A stretch of 64,000 bases of DNA from an uncultured Bacteroidota bacterium (GCA_900542475.1 UQNO01000005.1:7630-71629), one strand, 5' to 3'. Shown: positions 19,477 to 28,451, numbered from the stretch's first letter. Notes: a model not told the origin generated them from the letters alone. Program-made: numbers and translations.

Positions 19477-20718
19477 TTACCAGTCCACGGATTGTCTAAC
19501 CATAGGCATTGTCATGCATCTTGCGCCGCCGCCGCCGCGTACAAGTTCGTTGCCTTCAAATGCCACCACACAACGTTTGTAGTTGTCAACGCTGACTTTC
19601 CCTGATGCCACGTCGGCGGCTTTCAGTATCTCGAAGCCGTTCTTGTTCAGGGCTTCGAGAGTGTTGTAGTTTCTCGCATACCCCAACACTTTACCTGGTG
19701 CGAATGCGAAGAAATTAGCGCCGCTATGCCACTGTTCGCGAGGCCCGAAATACTCGTCGCCGCCACCGCAGAAGACAGGCTCGAGTTTCACTCCGAGTTT
19801 CTCCAATGCGTCGAGAATGTTTTTCTCTTCGGTAATCTTGGTGTCATTATAGCCATTTACCTCGTAATGTACGGTTTTGAATCTTTCGTTCATTATCACT
19901 GGCTTATACACCATGCCGCGGTCTTTGTCGAGGAATGTGAACACCATGTCGAGATGGATGAATGACTCCGGCTCATGGGGCAGCTGCTGTGTTATGAGAT
20001 GACGCTTTCCGCCGAGTGCCCTGAGGTGCTCAAGCAATGCGTTGACACCCTCCTTGCTCGTTCTTATGCCTGTGCCGCTAAGAATGATGTCATGACGCGC
20101 TATCTCGATGTCGCCACCCTCTATGGAGCCGACGCCTTCCATGCCGTAACGGTTGATAGGATTGACGGCATCAACGTCAATTATCGTTGAATGTTTGAAT
20201 ATCGATGTCCAAAGCATGGTCTCGCGGTCGCGAACATCAGTGGCCATCTTGCTTATCATCACCGTGTTGTACATGGTGAATGCGGCATCTCTTATGAAAA
20301 ACAGATTCGGAACAGGAGGGAAGATATAGCGTTTCTTCAGACTTTTGTTGTCGTAGCCTTCGATGAGCACTGTTGCGAGTTTCTCCACGTCAAACTCGTC
20401 GAGCAGCTCTTTCATGAACGGCAGGTCTTCTCTCTCGCATATCTTACATATAAGATCCTCCTTGACTGTGTTGTTTTTTAAAATGTCTATAAGCAAATCC
20501 TTGAAATACAACACGTTGGTAACTTTTTTAAGACTTCCCTCGAAATCCTTGTAGTTTTCCAACGCTTCACGATAGTTTAAAATATCACTAAAAAGGAATT
20601 TGTGGGCGTTTTCCGGTGTCATGTGCTCAATCTCCTCGCCAGGAGCGTGCAAAATGACATGTTCAAGCTTGCCAATCTCTGATTCAACACACGGTTTTAC
20701 GCATCGAAAATAATCCAT
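19477..20718 (-). CDS. arcA: Arginine deiminase
   Basis: A 413-residue guanidino-modifying enzyme that hydrolyses arginine to citrulline and ammonia. The motifs are in order: PNLFFIRD, GVGSIEGGDIEIA, SFIHLDMVFTFLD (catalytic His), FCGGGDEYFGPREQWHSGANF, and the C-terminal nucleophile Cys in GGGARCMTMP. No carbamate kinase or ornithine transcarbamylase lies nearby, so the usual ADI operon is not assembled here. It could serve acid resistance or nitrogen supply. Confidence 0.95.
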   Translation of the reverse strand: MDYFRCVKPCVESEIGKLEHVILHAPGEEIEHMTPENAHKFLFSDILNYREALENYKDFEGSLKKVTNVLYFKDLLIDILKNNTVKEDLICKICEREDLPFMKELLDEFDVEKLATVLIEGYDNKSLKKRYIFPPVPNLFFIRDAAFTMYNTVMISKMATDVRDRETMLWTSIFKHSTIIDVDAVNPINRYGMEGVGSIEGGDIEIARHDIILSGTGIRTSKEGVNALLEHLRALGGKRHLITQQLPHEPESFIHLDMVFTFLDKDRGMVYKPVIMNERFKTVHYEVNGYNDTKITEEKNILDALEKLGVKLEPVFCGGGDEYFGPREQWHSGANFFAFAPGKVLGYARNYNTLEALNKNGFEILKAADVASGKVSVDNYKRCVVAFEGNELVRGGGGARCMTMPMVRQSVDW

Positions 20719-20741
20719 AAAATAGTCTTTTTAAATTTCTG

Positions 20742-20749
20742 CAAAGATA
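20742..20749 (-). promoter_or_regulatory. -7 box of arcA
   Basis: TATCTTTG on the minus strand, 24 bases before the arcA ATG. Confidence 0.65.
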
Positions 20750-20758
20750 CAAAAAAAA

Positions 20759-21268
20759 TCAATACAACTCCAAAAATTCATACCCGTTTCCCATGGCATC
20801 TATAAACCTTATCAAATCGGCGGTCTTGATGACGCAAGTTCCGGTGTTGTCGTTTGGGTGGAAACTGATATATTCGGATTTCAGAAGATTTTTGTCTATG
20901 TAAAGATAAACATGATGTTCTTCATCGTTGATGATTCCGAAAGGAGAGACGCTACCTGGCTTCAGTCCAAGATACTTGTCCATTCTTACCTCTGATGCGA
21001 AACTCAACTTTCCTTGTTTAAGACGATGTTCCAGATCATGGATTGCAAGTTGCCGCATACAGTCGAAAACAACCAAATAATGGCGGTTTCCCTTGTGGTT
21101 TCTGAAAAACAGATTTTTACAATGTGTCCATTCGAACTTGCCCCAATAATTCAACGCATCTTCAATCGTCGGCAGTGACGGGTGAGACAACAACTTAAAG
21201 GGGATTCCAAGTTCATTCAGTTTGTCAACGACTTTTTTTTGTCTTTCCGACAAAATGTTTTCTGTCAT
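20759..21268 (-). CDS. YbaK/ProX-type aminoacyl-tRNA deacylase
   Basis: A 169-residue free-standing editing domain of the prolyl-tRNA synthetase-associated family. Typical features are the invariant lysine region WTHCKNLFFRNHKG, LKQGKLSFAS, LGLKPGSVSPFGIIND, YISFHPNDNTGTCVIK. Members hydrolyse mischarged Ala-tRNA(Pro) or related species. It lies in the same direction as arcA, upstream of it, with the arcA promoter between them. ProXp-ala is the best subgroup guess. Confidence 0.88.
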   Translation of the reverse strand: MTENILSERQKKVVDKLNELGIPFKLLSHPSLPTIEDALNYWGKFEWTHCKNLFFRNHKGNRHYLVVFDCMRQLAIHDLEHRLKQGKLSFASEVRMDKYLGLKPGSVSPFGIINDEEHHVYLYIDKNLLKSEYISFHPNDNTGTCVIKTADLIRFIDAMGNGYEFLELY

Positions 21269-21305
21269 AATATTTTATCGCCTACGGCGAGAGGTTTTTA
21301 TAGAA

Positions 21306-22274
21306 TCATTTGAAAATTTCCTTAATTCCACCGATACTGCCAAGCATATTCGTCGCCTCATAAGGAATATAGACGGTCTTATTATCTTTGCCGCTTGTCA
21401 TTTCTTTCAGTGTTTCGACGTATTTTGTTGCCAAAAGATAAGTCGCGGGGTCGGTCTTCGTCTCTTTGATTGCGTTGGCGACCAGCTGTATGGCTTTGGC
21501 TTCGGCCTCCGCCTGCATGATTTTGGCTTTTGCCTCGCCCTCGGCTTCGAGCAATGTTGACTGTTTCACCGCTTCCGCCTTGTTGATGGCTGATGTTTTT
21601 TCGCCTTCGGAGTTAAGAATTGCCGACTGTTTTTCGCCTTCGGCTTTCAAAATCTCGGCACGACGGTTGCGTTCGGCCTGCATCTGTTTCTCCATCGCTT
21701 GTCGCACTGTTTCGGGAGGTGTGATATCCTGAAGTTCGACACGATTGACCTTGACTCCCCATTTATTGGTCGCATCGTCAAGCACGGCGCGCAACTTGGC
21801 GTTTATAGTGTCGCGTGATGTCAAAGTCTCGTCGAGTTCAAGCTCGCCTATAACATTGCGAAGCGTCGTCTGTGTCAACTTCTCGATAGCGTTGGGCAGG
21901 TTGTCAATCTCGTAAACTGACTTGACTGGATCGACAATCTGGAAATAAAGCAGAGCATTGATTTCGGTCGTGACGTTGTCTTTTGTGATGACATTCTGTT
22001 TCGGAAAATCGTAAACCTGTTCGCGAAGATCGATTTTTGTGCTCTCGCTCATGCGCACCACCGGACCTCTCTGATAGCCTTCAATCACCCGTCGTGTAAC
22101 TATGATTTTTGGGCGGTCGATGATGGGCCAGATGATATTAAGACCGGCTGGAAGCACCTTGTGGAACTTGCCGAGGCGTTCTATGACTCTTGTTTCAGAC
22201 TGAGGGACGACTTTAAGTCCCGCCAAAGCGAATATTACAACAATCGCCGCTATTACTATTACAACATAAATCAT
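21306..22274 (-). CDS. SPFH/stomatin-family membrane protein
   Basis: 322 residues. One N-terminal membrane helix (2-22) precedes a band 7 domain (about 25-190, with VIERLGKF, RVIEGYQRGP, DVTT-like NVTTEINALLYFQIVDP). An alanine/glutamate-rich coiled coil (about 200-270) follows, full of AEGE, SEGE and AEAEAK repeats. Such proteins oligomerise into membrane rings or microdomains. The start overlaps the NfeD gene stop by four bases, a classic SPFH-NfeD pair. Confidence 0.93.
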   Translation of the reverse strand: MIYVVIVIAAIVVIFALAGLKVVPQSETRVIERLGKFHKVLPAGLNIIWPIIDRPKIIVTRRVIEGYQRGPVVRMSESTKIDLREQVYDFPKQNVITKDNVTTEINALLYFQIVDPVKSVYEIDNLPNAIEKLTQTTLRNVIGELELDETLTSRDTINAKLRAVLDDATNKWGVKVNRVELQDITPPETVRQAMEKQMQAERNRRAEILKAEGEKQSAILNSEGEKTSAINKAEAVKQSTLLEAEGEAKAKIMQAEAEAKAIQLVANAIKETKTDPATYLLATKYVETLKEMTSGKDNKTVYIPYEATNMLGSIGGIKEIFK

Positions 22275-22714
22275 GATTTTATTTTTTTAACAGTTAATAT
22301 TATACTTTCAAATGATTCGATTCTCACCTTCTCACCAACTTCGACCGCCGTTCCGTCAACAGACTGGGCTTTCCAGTCGTCGCCGTCGATTTTTACGCGG
22401 CCGAAACCGCCATCGTCTATGCGTTCAGTCACAGTGGCTGTTTTGCCGATGATGCTGTCCATGTTTGTTCTGACATTGTTGTCGTTGGTCTTCTTATCAA
22501 CGTATTTCATGATAAAAGGACGTATGAAAACGAATGCGAGGAATGTGCCGACAGCGAATGCCACAACCTGCCAAGTGAGTGACAAATCGCAAGCCGCCAA
22601 TATCGCGCTGAATACGCAACCAACTGAAAAACAAGCAACTGCGAATCCGACGGTAAATATTTCAATCACCACAAACACGGCTGCAATCAATAGCCAAATC
22701 TGCCAAATAGTCAT
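22271..22714 (-). CDS. NfeD-family membrane protein
   Basis: 147 residues with two or three N-terminal membrane segments (about 4-75) and a C-terminal OB-fold domain (GKTATVTERIDDGGFGRVKIDGDDW). It partners the SPFH protein encoded next and is translationally coupled to it through ATGA. Confidence 0.92.
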   Translation of the reverse strand: MTIWQIWLLIAAVFVVIEIFTVGFAVACFSVGCVFSAILAACDLSLTWQVVAFAVGTFLAFVFIRPFIMKYVDKKTNDNNVRTNMDSIIGKTATVTERIDDGGFGRVKIDGDDWKAQSVDGTAVEVGEKVRIESFESIILTVKKIKS

Positions 22715-22743
22715 AATTCCAAATATTTAAGATTATCAGTTTG

Positions 22744-22751
22744 CAAAGGTA
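22744..22751 (-). promoter_or_regulatory. -7 box of the NfeD-SPFH operon
   Basis: TACCTTTG on the minus strand, 29 bases before the NfeD ATG. Confidence 0.6.
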
Positions 22752-22896
22752 TGAAACAATTTTAAGTTATCAAAATAATTTTTGTCATTTTTATTGAAAA
22801 GACGGAATAGAGAACTTTGACAAATAAATTTCATGGACTTCTCATCACGAGATTTCTCCGTCATACGGCTCTTTGCGCCAAACGACTTGCCCACAG

Positions 22897-23775
22897 CTAT
22901 ATCCAGAACGACTGTGGTAGAGGGGTTTCAAACTTCAGTTCCTGTCCGGTTACAGGGTGAATGAAACAAAGTTTGAAAGCGTGCAGACCCAGTCGCCCTA
23001 TTTTATCGTCGCCGTCGCCGTACTTCATGTCGCCGACTACTGGGAAACCGATATCCCGGAGATGCACGCGAATCTGATTCTTGCGTCCGGTGTCGAGTCG
23101 TAGTTCTACTAAAGAGTATCCGTCGCGCACCTTTATTAATTTATAATGTGTCACGGCGTATTTGCCTCCGTTGTCGAATTTGGCAGACACCACAACAGGG
23201 CCTGTGTCTTTCAGCCACGAGCTTATAGTGCCTTCTTGTTTCCGTATCTCGCCGTGTACTAAAGCCATATAACGGCGGTCGTGCACCGTTTCTTTCCAGT
23301 TTTCCTCGAATTTCAGCGCGACTTTTTTGTCTTTGGCAAAAATCATCAATCCTGAAGTATTCCTGTCTAAACGATGTATTGTGTGCGCATGACATCTCTT
23401 ATGACTGCTTTCAAGATATTGATTCAAAATGCTTTGAACCGTCTCGTCATTAGGATTCGGCGAATGACAGATTATTCCGGCTTTTTTCTCAACGACAAAA
23501 AGATAACGGTCCTCATATACAATTCTAACCCATTGATTGTCAATGTGATTTATTTTATGATTTTTATTTATCTTCACCTCCATTCCTGGAAGAAGCGAGA
23601 AATTATGTCGTGTCACGTTTTTTCCATTGACATATACCGAGCCGCTCGAAAGAATGTTTTTGGCTTTGGTACGGCTGATGCCGTCCATTTTTTTCATGAT
23701 AAACGGCAAAAGCTCGTTATAATCCAAGACCGTGAAAGTCAACTCGTTATTATTGTCGTTTTTTTTGTTTAGCAT
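22897..23775 (-). CDS. RluA-family pseudouridine synthase
   Basis: 292 residues. An N-terminal S4 RNA-binding domain (about 15-75: SRTKAKNILSSGSVYVNGKNV) precedes the catalytic domain with HRLDRNTSGLMIFAK (catalytic Asp), then KNQIRVHLRDIGFPVVGDMKYG and FHPVTG-like FIHPVTGQEL. It modifies uridines in rRNA or tRNA. The RluC/RluD subgroup cannot be set. It is divergent from the transketolase genes. Confidence 0.92.
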   Translation of the reverse strand: MLNKKNDNNNELTFTVLDYNELLPFIMKKMDGISRTKAKNILSSGSVYVNGKNVTRHNFSLLPGMEVKINKNHKINHIDNQWVRIVYEDRYLFVVEKKAGIICHSPNPNDETVQSILNQYLESSHKRCHAHTIHRLDRNTSGLMIFAKDKKVALKFEENWKETVHDRRYMALVHGEIRKQEGTISSWLKDTGPVVVSAKFDNGGKYAVTHYKLIKVRDGYSLVELRLDTGRKNQIRVHLRDIGFPVVGDMKYGDGDDKIGRLGLHAFKLCFIHPVTGQELKFETPLPQSFWI

Positions 23776-23832
23776 TGAAAAATTATTTTACACAAAAATA
23801 ATATTTTTTTTTAAACCTTTAACAAAAATGTT

Positions 23833-23840
23833 TAAATTTG
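23833..23840 (+). promoter_or_regulatory. -7 box of the transketolase genes
   Basis: TAAATTTG, 39 bases before the transketolase N-terminal subunit start. Confidence 0.5.
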
Positions 23841-23879
23841 CAAAAGATAACGAATTAACATTAACATTTTGATAATAAA

Positions 23880-24722
23880 ATGACTATCAATGAATTAAAA
23901 GATATTGCGTCGCAAGTAAGACGTGATATCGTCAGGATGGTTCATGCTTGTCAGTCGGGACATCCGGGCGGCTCGCTCGGTGCCGCTGATATTGTGACGG
24001 CCTTGTATTTCGACCAGATGCATATCGACCCGAAGAATTTCAAGATGGACGGGGCGGGAGAGGACTTGTTTTTCCTTTCCAACGGGCATATCAGTCCGAT
24101 GTTGTACAGCATTTTGGCTCGCCGCGGATATTTCCCTGTTGCCGAGCTTGCCACTTTCCGTCGTATAGGTACGCGCCTTCAGGGACATCCGACTCCTGTC
24201 GAGGGGCTGCCTGGCATCCGTGTCGCCAGCGGCTCGTTAGGACAAGGTCTTTCTGTGGCTGTCGGCGCGGCTCAAGCCAAGAAACTCAACGGCGACAACC
24301 ATCTCGTGTTCTGCTTGATGGGCGACGGCGAACAGGAGGAAGGTCAGGTCTGGGAAGCGGCGATGTACGCCCCTGCGAAGAATGTCGATAACCTCGTGGC
24401 TATCATCGATTACAATAAGAAACAAATCGACGGCAGCACCGACGACGTGATGAATCTCGGCGATTTAAAAGCCAAATACGAGGCATTCGGCTGGAAAGTG
24501 TATGAATGCAATGGCAACGATATGCAACAAGTCGTTGATACTCTTAATGTCACACGCGACAACGCACACAAGGGGGTCTCACAGATTATCCTTGCCCACA
24601 CCGAAATGGGCATGGGAGTCGATTTTATGATGGGAACCCATAAATGGCACGGCACGCCGCCTAACGACGAGCAAGCCGCCAGTGCTCTTTCACAACTTAA
24701 AGAAACATTAGGAGATTATTGA
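23880..24722 (+). CDS. Transketolase, N-terminal (thiamine diphosphate-binding) subunit
   Basis: 280 residues, the pyrophosphate-binding half of transketolase. GHPGGSLGAADIVTALYF, then GSLGQGLSVAVGAA, and GDGEQEEGQVWEAAMYA carrying the GDG...N-type thiamine diphosphate motif. It transfers two-carbon units in the pentose phosphate pathway together with the product of the next gene. Split transketolases are common in Bacteroidota alongside or instead of the fused form. Confidence 0.94.
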   Translation: MTINELKDIASQVRRDIVRMVHACQSGHPGGSLGAADIVTALYFDQMHIDPKNFKMDGAGEDLFFLSNGHISPMLYSILARRGYFPVAELATFRRIGTRLQGHPTPVEGLPGIRVASGSLGQGLSVAVGAAQAKKLNGDNHLVFCLMGDGEQEEGQVWEAAMYAPAKNVDNLVAIIDYNKKQIDGSTDDVMNLGDLKAKYEAFGWKVYECNGNDMQQVVDTLNVTRDNAHKGVSQIILAHTEMGMGVDFMMGTHKWHGTPPNDEQAASALSQLKETLGDY

Positions 24723-24829
24723 TAGACTTCTCACCGGTCGTTTCGACGGACCGAGTGGCGTAGAGGCTTGAGCGAAGCAAAAGCATCGGCCGCAGGTTGA
24801 TGAATCTCAAACAAATGAATATTATCGAT

Positions 24830-25819
24830 ATGAAAATAGAAGTTCAAAACTACAAAGATACAAGAAGCGGCTTCGGTGACGGATTGCTCGAAGCCGGAAA
24901 ACGCAACCCCAAGGTTGTCGGTCTCACTGCCGACCTTACCGGATCCTTGAAAATGGGCGATTTCGCGAAAGCATTCCCGGAGAGGTTCTTCCAGGTGGGT
25001 ATCGCTGAAGCCAACATGGTCGGAATAGCGGCGGGGTTGGCCATAGGAGGATATGTTCCGTTCACCGGGACATTCGCCAACTTCTCATCGGCAAGAGTCT
25101 ACGACCAGATTCGCATGGTGGTGGCTTATTCCAATAAAAACGTGAAGATTTGCGCGTCGCATGCAGGTGTGACACTCGGCGAGGACGGCGCGACCCACCA
25201 GACACTCGAAGATGTCGGCATGATGAAGATGTTGCCTAACATGACGGTTCTCGTTCCTTGCGATTACAATCAAACCAAGGCAGCGACAATAGCCGCCGCC
25301 GAGTGCGACGGACCTGTCTATCTGCGTTTCGGACGCCCGAAAGTGGCAAACTTCACGCCGATTGACGAGCCGTTTATCATCGGGAAAGCTCAAATGATAC
25401 AGGAAGGTACGGACGTTTCCATCTTCGCCTGCGGTCACCTCGTATGGAAAGCTGTCGAGGCATTGCCGATATTGAAAGAGATGGGTATCAACGCCGAACT
25501 CGTCAATATTCACACTATCAAGCCTTTAGATGTAGAGGCGGTGTTGAAATCCGTGGCAAAGACAGGCTGTGTGGTGACAGCGGAGGAACACATGCGCAAC
25601 GGCGGTCTCGGCGACAGTGTCGCGCAGGTACTCGCCTTGAACAATCCAAAACCATTGGAAATGGTGGCTGTCAACGATGTCTTCGGCCAGAGTGGCACCC
25701 CGGACGAGTTGTTGAGACATTATCATCTTGACACTCCGGATATTGTTGATGCAGTGAGGAGAGTGGTGGCGAGAAAAGACATTCTTGCAGCATCGCAACC
25801 GCAGTGGAAACCCCTGTAA
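24830..25819 (+). CDS. Transketolase, C-terminal (pyrimidine-binding) subunit
   Basis: About 329 residues from ATG 24830 (MKIEVQNYKDTRSGFG), which fits the family start. In-frame ATGs at 24800 and 24815 are possible. Pyrimidine-binding part: GLTADLTGSLKM, FQVGIAEANMVGIAAGLA with the catalytic Glu, then HAGVTLGEDGATHQ. The C-terminal domain has AEEHMRNGGLGDSVAQ. The 107 bases after the first subunit hold no gene but contain GC-rich palindromic words like those of the dispersed repeats. Confidence 0.92.
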   Translation: MKIEVQNYKDTRSGFGDGLLEAGKRNPKVVGLTADLTGSLKMGDFAKAFPERFFQVGIAEANMVGIAAGLAIGGYVPFTGTFANFSSARVYDQIRMVVAYSNKNVKICASHAGVTLGEDGATHQTLEDVGMMKMLPNMTVLVPCDYNQTKAATIAAAECDGPVYLRFGRPKVANFTPIDEPFIIGKAQMIQEGTDVSIFACGHLVWKAVEALPILKEMGINAELVNIHTIKPLDVEAVLKSVAKTGCVVTAEEHMRNGGLGDSVAQVLALNNPKPLEMVAVNDVFGQSGTPDELLRHYHLDTPDIVDAVRRVVARKDILAASQPQWKPL

Positions 25820-25964
25820 GGACATGCGCGACTGACGCGACTTCAACTCGTCGGCGCATGAGTTCGGCGAATGCGTCGATGGGGACAGCGAGAAGTGTGA
25901 TCCCTTGTTTTTTATCGTTCAAAAAGGTTTTACAGGGCAGCAAAAAAAAATTACTTTATTTTTC

Positions 25965-25993
25965 TTGCCTAATCAAAAAAAGTCCTATCTTTG
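25965..25993 (+). promoter_or_regulatory. Promoter of the SRP RNA
   Basis: TTG (25965-25967) and TATCTTTG (25986-25993), 18 bases apart. The RNA begins about five bases after the -7 box. The 145 bases before it, back to the transketolase stop, show no gene. Confidence 0.7.
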
Positions 25994-25997
25994 CAGC

Positions 25998-26093
25998 GGG
26001 TAAGTCTTATACGACCAGCTCCTGTTGAACTCCCCCAGGGCCGGAAGGCAGCAAGGGTAGATGGTTGAGCGGTGCGATATAAGTAGCTTACCC
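25998..26093 (+). ncRNA. ffs: Small bacterial SRP RNA (4.5S type)
   Basis: About 96 bases. Terminal helix GGGTAAG / CTTACCC closes the molecule. The conserved apical domain reads CCCCCAGGGCCGGAAGGCAGC then AAGGGTAG, including the GGAA tetraloop and the asymmetric A-rich loop bound by Ffh. There is no Alu domain, so it is the short form. Confidence 0.95.
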
Positions 26094-26099
26094 TTTTTT
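26087..26099 (+). terminator. Terminator fused to the SRP RNA end
   Basis: The 3' strand of the terminal helix (CTTACCC) runs straight into six Ts. The next gene starts eight bases later. Confidence 0.7.
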
Positions 26100-26106
26100 G
26101 TCTGAA

Positions 26107-26574
26107 ATGATAATCGAACCTACATATACAGGCAAACAGTATTGGCTCGCAACAGTCATCTCGGGATTGTTGTTAAGTGTTTTATTGTCAATAACATATA
26201 TTGTGTTTTACCTGCGCTTGTATGTTGAATCGTCATACCTGTTCTCAATCATATACCTAATTCCTTTTGTCTGGCTCAGCATAACCGTTACATTTTTCAA
26301 AACCAAGTACGTCTGGAAAGAATTCTCATACGGAAAGGCTTTTTTGATGTGTTTCCTCAGTGGAGTCATCGGCTCGATTCTGTTCGGCGGCGTGATTTTT
26401 ACACTGTACGCCTACATGGGAATGGAAAGCAGGATAGGACTCTATGAAAACGGCCGCCAGATGCGTGTGCTTTTCTCACCCTTGGCGACAGCCGTGTCGA
26501 TGTTGATAATAAATGTCGTTTTATCAATGATTTATTCATTAATTATTGCTATTTTTGCACGTAAAAAAAAATGA
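26107..26574 (+). CDS. DUF4199-like integral membrane protein
   Basis: 155 residues from ATG 26107; the frame continues back to a TTG inside the SRP terminator, which is unlikely. There are four hydrophobic segments (about 12-38, 43-62, 75-100, 125-150). DUF4199 proteins of this size commonly precede a polyprenyl-phosphate-type glycosyltransferase in Bacteroidota, as here. Its function is unknown; it may assist the transferase. Confidence 0.7.
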   Translation: MIIEPTYTGKQYWLATVISGLLLSVLLSITYIVFYLRLYVESSYLFSIIYLIPFVWLSITVTFFKTKYVWKEFSYGKAFLMCFLSGVIGSILFGGVIFTLYAYMGMESRIGLYENGRQMRVLFSPLATAVSMLIINVVLSMIYSLIIAIFARKKK

Positions 26575-26575
26575 A

Positions 26576-27511
26576 ATGGATATATCCGTCGTCATACCTT
26601 TATTAAATGAAGAGGAATCGCTGCCCGAACTTGAGGCATGGATTCGCCGTGTCATGGAAGAGAACAACTATTCGTATGAAATCGTGTTCGTTGACGACGG
26701 CAGCACCGACAACTCTTGGCATTGTATCCAAAAATTAAAAGATGGGAATCCTAACATAAAAGGCATCCGTTTCCGTCGCAACTACGGAAAGTCGGCGGCT
26801 CTAAACGAAGGTTTCAAAATCGCGCAAGGCGATGTGGTCATCACTATGGACGCTGACTTGCAAGACAGCCCTGATGAGATACCAGAGCTTTTCAACATGA
26901 TTGAAAAAGACGGCTACGACCTCGTAAGCGGCTGGAAGAAAAAGCGTTACGACTCCAAGGTGGCGAAAAACATACCTTCAAAGTTCTATAACTGGTCAAC
27001 ACGCCGCATGACAGGCATCAAGCTCCATGATTTCAATTGCGGACTCAAGGCTTATCGCAAAGAAGTTGTGAAAAGCATAGAAATTTACGGCGAGATGCAC
27101 CGTTATATCCCGGTAATCGCCAAAGCAGCCGGATTTACACACATAGGGGAGAAGGTGGTGCATCACAAAAAGCGCAAATACGGAGAGTCTAAATTCGGTA
27201 TGAGCCGTTTTGTGCGTGGTTATCTCGATTTGCTCACCATTACGTTCATATATAAATTTGGAAAACGCCCGATGCACCTCTTCGGAGGTCTCGGTTCGCT
27301 TATGTTCTTGGCTGGTTTAATCATTGGTATAGTGTTGGCTGTCAAGAAGTTCGTCTGCCACGCATACGGAATGACCAACCGCCCTTTGTTCTATTTCGCA
27401 CTTGTGTGCATTATCGTCGGCGTTCAATTTTTCCTCGCCGGATTCCTCGCCGAGTTAATGCAGTCAACATCGTCAAAATCAAAGATTTACGGAATTGCAG
27501 AAAGAATATAG
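26576..27511 (+). CDS. Family 2 glycosyltransferase (DPM1/GtrB type)
   Basis: 311 residues from ATG 26576, two bases after the previous stop. GT-A domain: SVVIPLLNEEESLPEL, FVDDGSTDNSW, and ITMDADLQDSPDEIP with the metal-binding DAD. The later motif FNCGLKAYRKEV precedes two C-terminal membrane helices (about 230-255 and 270-300). Such enzymes move a sugar to polyprenyl phosphate at the inner membrane. Acceptor and sugar are not known. Confidence 0.92.
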   Translation: MDISVVIPLLNEEESLPELEAWIRRVMEENNYSYEIVFVDDGSTDNSWHCIQKLKDGNPNIKGIRFRRNYGKSAALNEGFKIAQGDVVITMDADLQDSPDEIPELFNMIEKDGYDLVSGWKKKRYDSKVAKNIPSKFYNWSTRRMTGIKLHDFNCGLKAYRKEVVKSIEIYGEMHRYIPVIAKAAGFTHIGEKVVHHKKRKYGESKFGMSRFVRGYLDLLTITFIYKFGKRPMHLFGGLGSLMFLAGLIIGIVLAVKKFVCHAYGMTNRPLFYFALVCIIVGVQFFLAGFLAELMQSTSSKSKIYGIAERI

Positions 27512-27586
27512 TCGTTTTAACTGAAGCGAAATGGAGAAACCTCGCGCTGTCAATATTTGAGATTTCTCGACTGCACTCGAAATGAC
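27512..27586. repeat. Dispersed intergenic palindrome, copy 2
   Basis: Opposed words ACTGAAGCGAAATGGAGAAA and GAGATTTCTCGACTGCACTC followed by GAAATGAC (27559-27586). It fills the gap between convergent genes and may act as a transcript end. Confidence 0.6.
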
Positions 27587-27594
27587 GGATTTAT

Positions 27595-27999
27595 TTAATA
27601 TCTGTCGTAAGGGTCGTCGTAAGGCTCGTCAAAGCCTTCTTCATCGAAATATTCCTCCTCTCCGAAGATGTCCTCCTCTTCGTCAGCGAACATGTTTTCG
27701 CCTTCTTCCCAGTCGAAGTCTTCCTCGAATTTGCTTTCGTCAAACTCGTCGATGTCGTTCATGTTGTTCATGAACTCGACAAGTTCCTCGTCCGACATCT
27801 CATCGAGATTGGCGGTCAACAGTTTGTTGTCGCGCGACGATGCCCTCAACTCTTTCAATACATCGGGGGAGATGTAGAAATCATCCATGTTTTCCTCGCA
27901 TTGTTTGATATATTTCGGGTCTTTTTCAAAGACTTCCGCCAAAGTCTCGCCTTCATATTTCCCAAAAGTAAAAATCGAATCGATGTCGTAGAATTTCAT
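27595..27999 (-). CDS. Small acidic protein with an ExoX-C-like N-terminal motif
   Basis: 134 residues. The first 35 read FTFGKYEGETLAEVFEKDP then YIKQCEENM. This resembles the small C-terminal module of exodeoxyribonuclease X-like and DUF3820 proteins (FGKYKGxxxxEVxxxDPxYxxW), here on its own. From about 85 on, the chain is almost only Asp, Glu, Phe and Tyr, ending DPYDRY. No catalytic nuclease residues are present. An acidic tail like this could mimic DNA or bind a basic partner; that is a guess. Confidence 0.6.
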   Translation of the reverse strand: MKFYDIDSIFTFGKYEGETLAEVFEKDPKYIKQCEENMDDFYISPDVLKELRASSRDNKLLTANLDEMSDEELVEFMNNMNDIDEFDESKFEEDFDWEEGENMFADEEEDIFGEEEYFDEEGFDEPYDDPYDRY

Positions 28000-28023
28000 A
28001 TTTTCTAAAAATTTTTTGAATTA

Positions 28024-28031
28024 CAAAAATA
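28024..28031 (-). promoter_or_regulatory. -7 box for the small acidic protein
   Basis: TATTTTTG on the minus strand, 24 bases before its ATG. Confidence 0.55.
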
Positions 28032-28064
28032 TATGGTTTTCTTTAAAAATGCAAGTTTTTTTAG

Positions 28065-28433
28065 TTATTTTTTGAAAATAAAATAAACAGATAGCACCAA
28101 GAAGCCGAAGCCTACCAAGTGATTCCAATGAAAATCGCCCATTTTGAACACTTTGACGCTGATAAACATAAAAACGACGAGGCTCACAACCTCTTGTATC
28201 ACCTTGAGCTCGACAAGATTAAACGGGCCTCCATGTACAACCGAACCGATTCTGTTGGCAGGGACCATGGCCGAATATTCTAACAAAGCCACGCCCCAAC
28301 TCGCTAATATTATGAGAATCAATGGCCAATCTTTAATAATTCCAATATCCGACAACTTCAAATTGCCATACCACGCAAATGTCATGAAGATGTTCGAGAC
28401 AATCAAAAGCAACACTGTATAAACGCCTCTCAT
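28065..28433 (-). CDS. DMT/DUF486-family membrane protein
   Basis: 122 residues in four membrane segments. The family signature is PANRIGxxxxGxFxLxELKVIQEV, seen as VPANRIGSVVHGGPFNLVEL then KVIQEV. Related to small multidrug-type transporters; substrate is unknown. It stands alone with its own promoter. Confidence 0.88.
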   Translation of the reverse strand: MRGVYTVLLLIVSNIFMTFAWYGNLKLSDIGIIKDWPLILIILASWGVALLEYSAMVPANRIGSVVHGGPFNLVELKVIQEVVSLVVFMFISVKVFKMGDFHWNHLVGFGFLVLSVYFIFKK

Positions 28434-28451
28434 GGTTTAAAAAATTTGTTG

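Noticed and set aside
21269..21305. Hairpin TCGCC-TAC-GGCGA as terminator of the SPFH gene
   Set aside because: The stem is five bases and no T run follows on the minus strand.
25804..26028. Small open frame between transketolase and SRP RNA
   Set aside because: It runs into the SRP RNA promoter and RNA and has no recognisable content.
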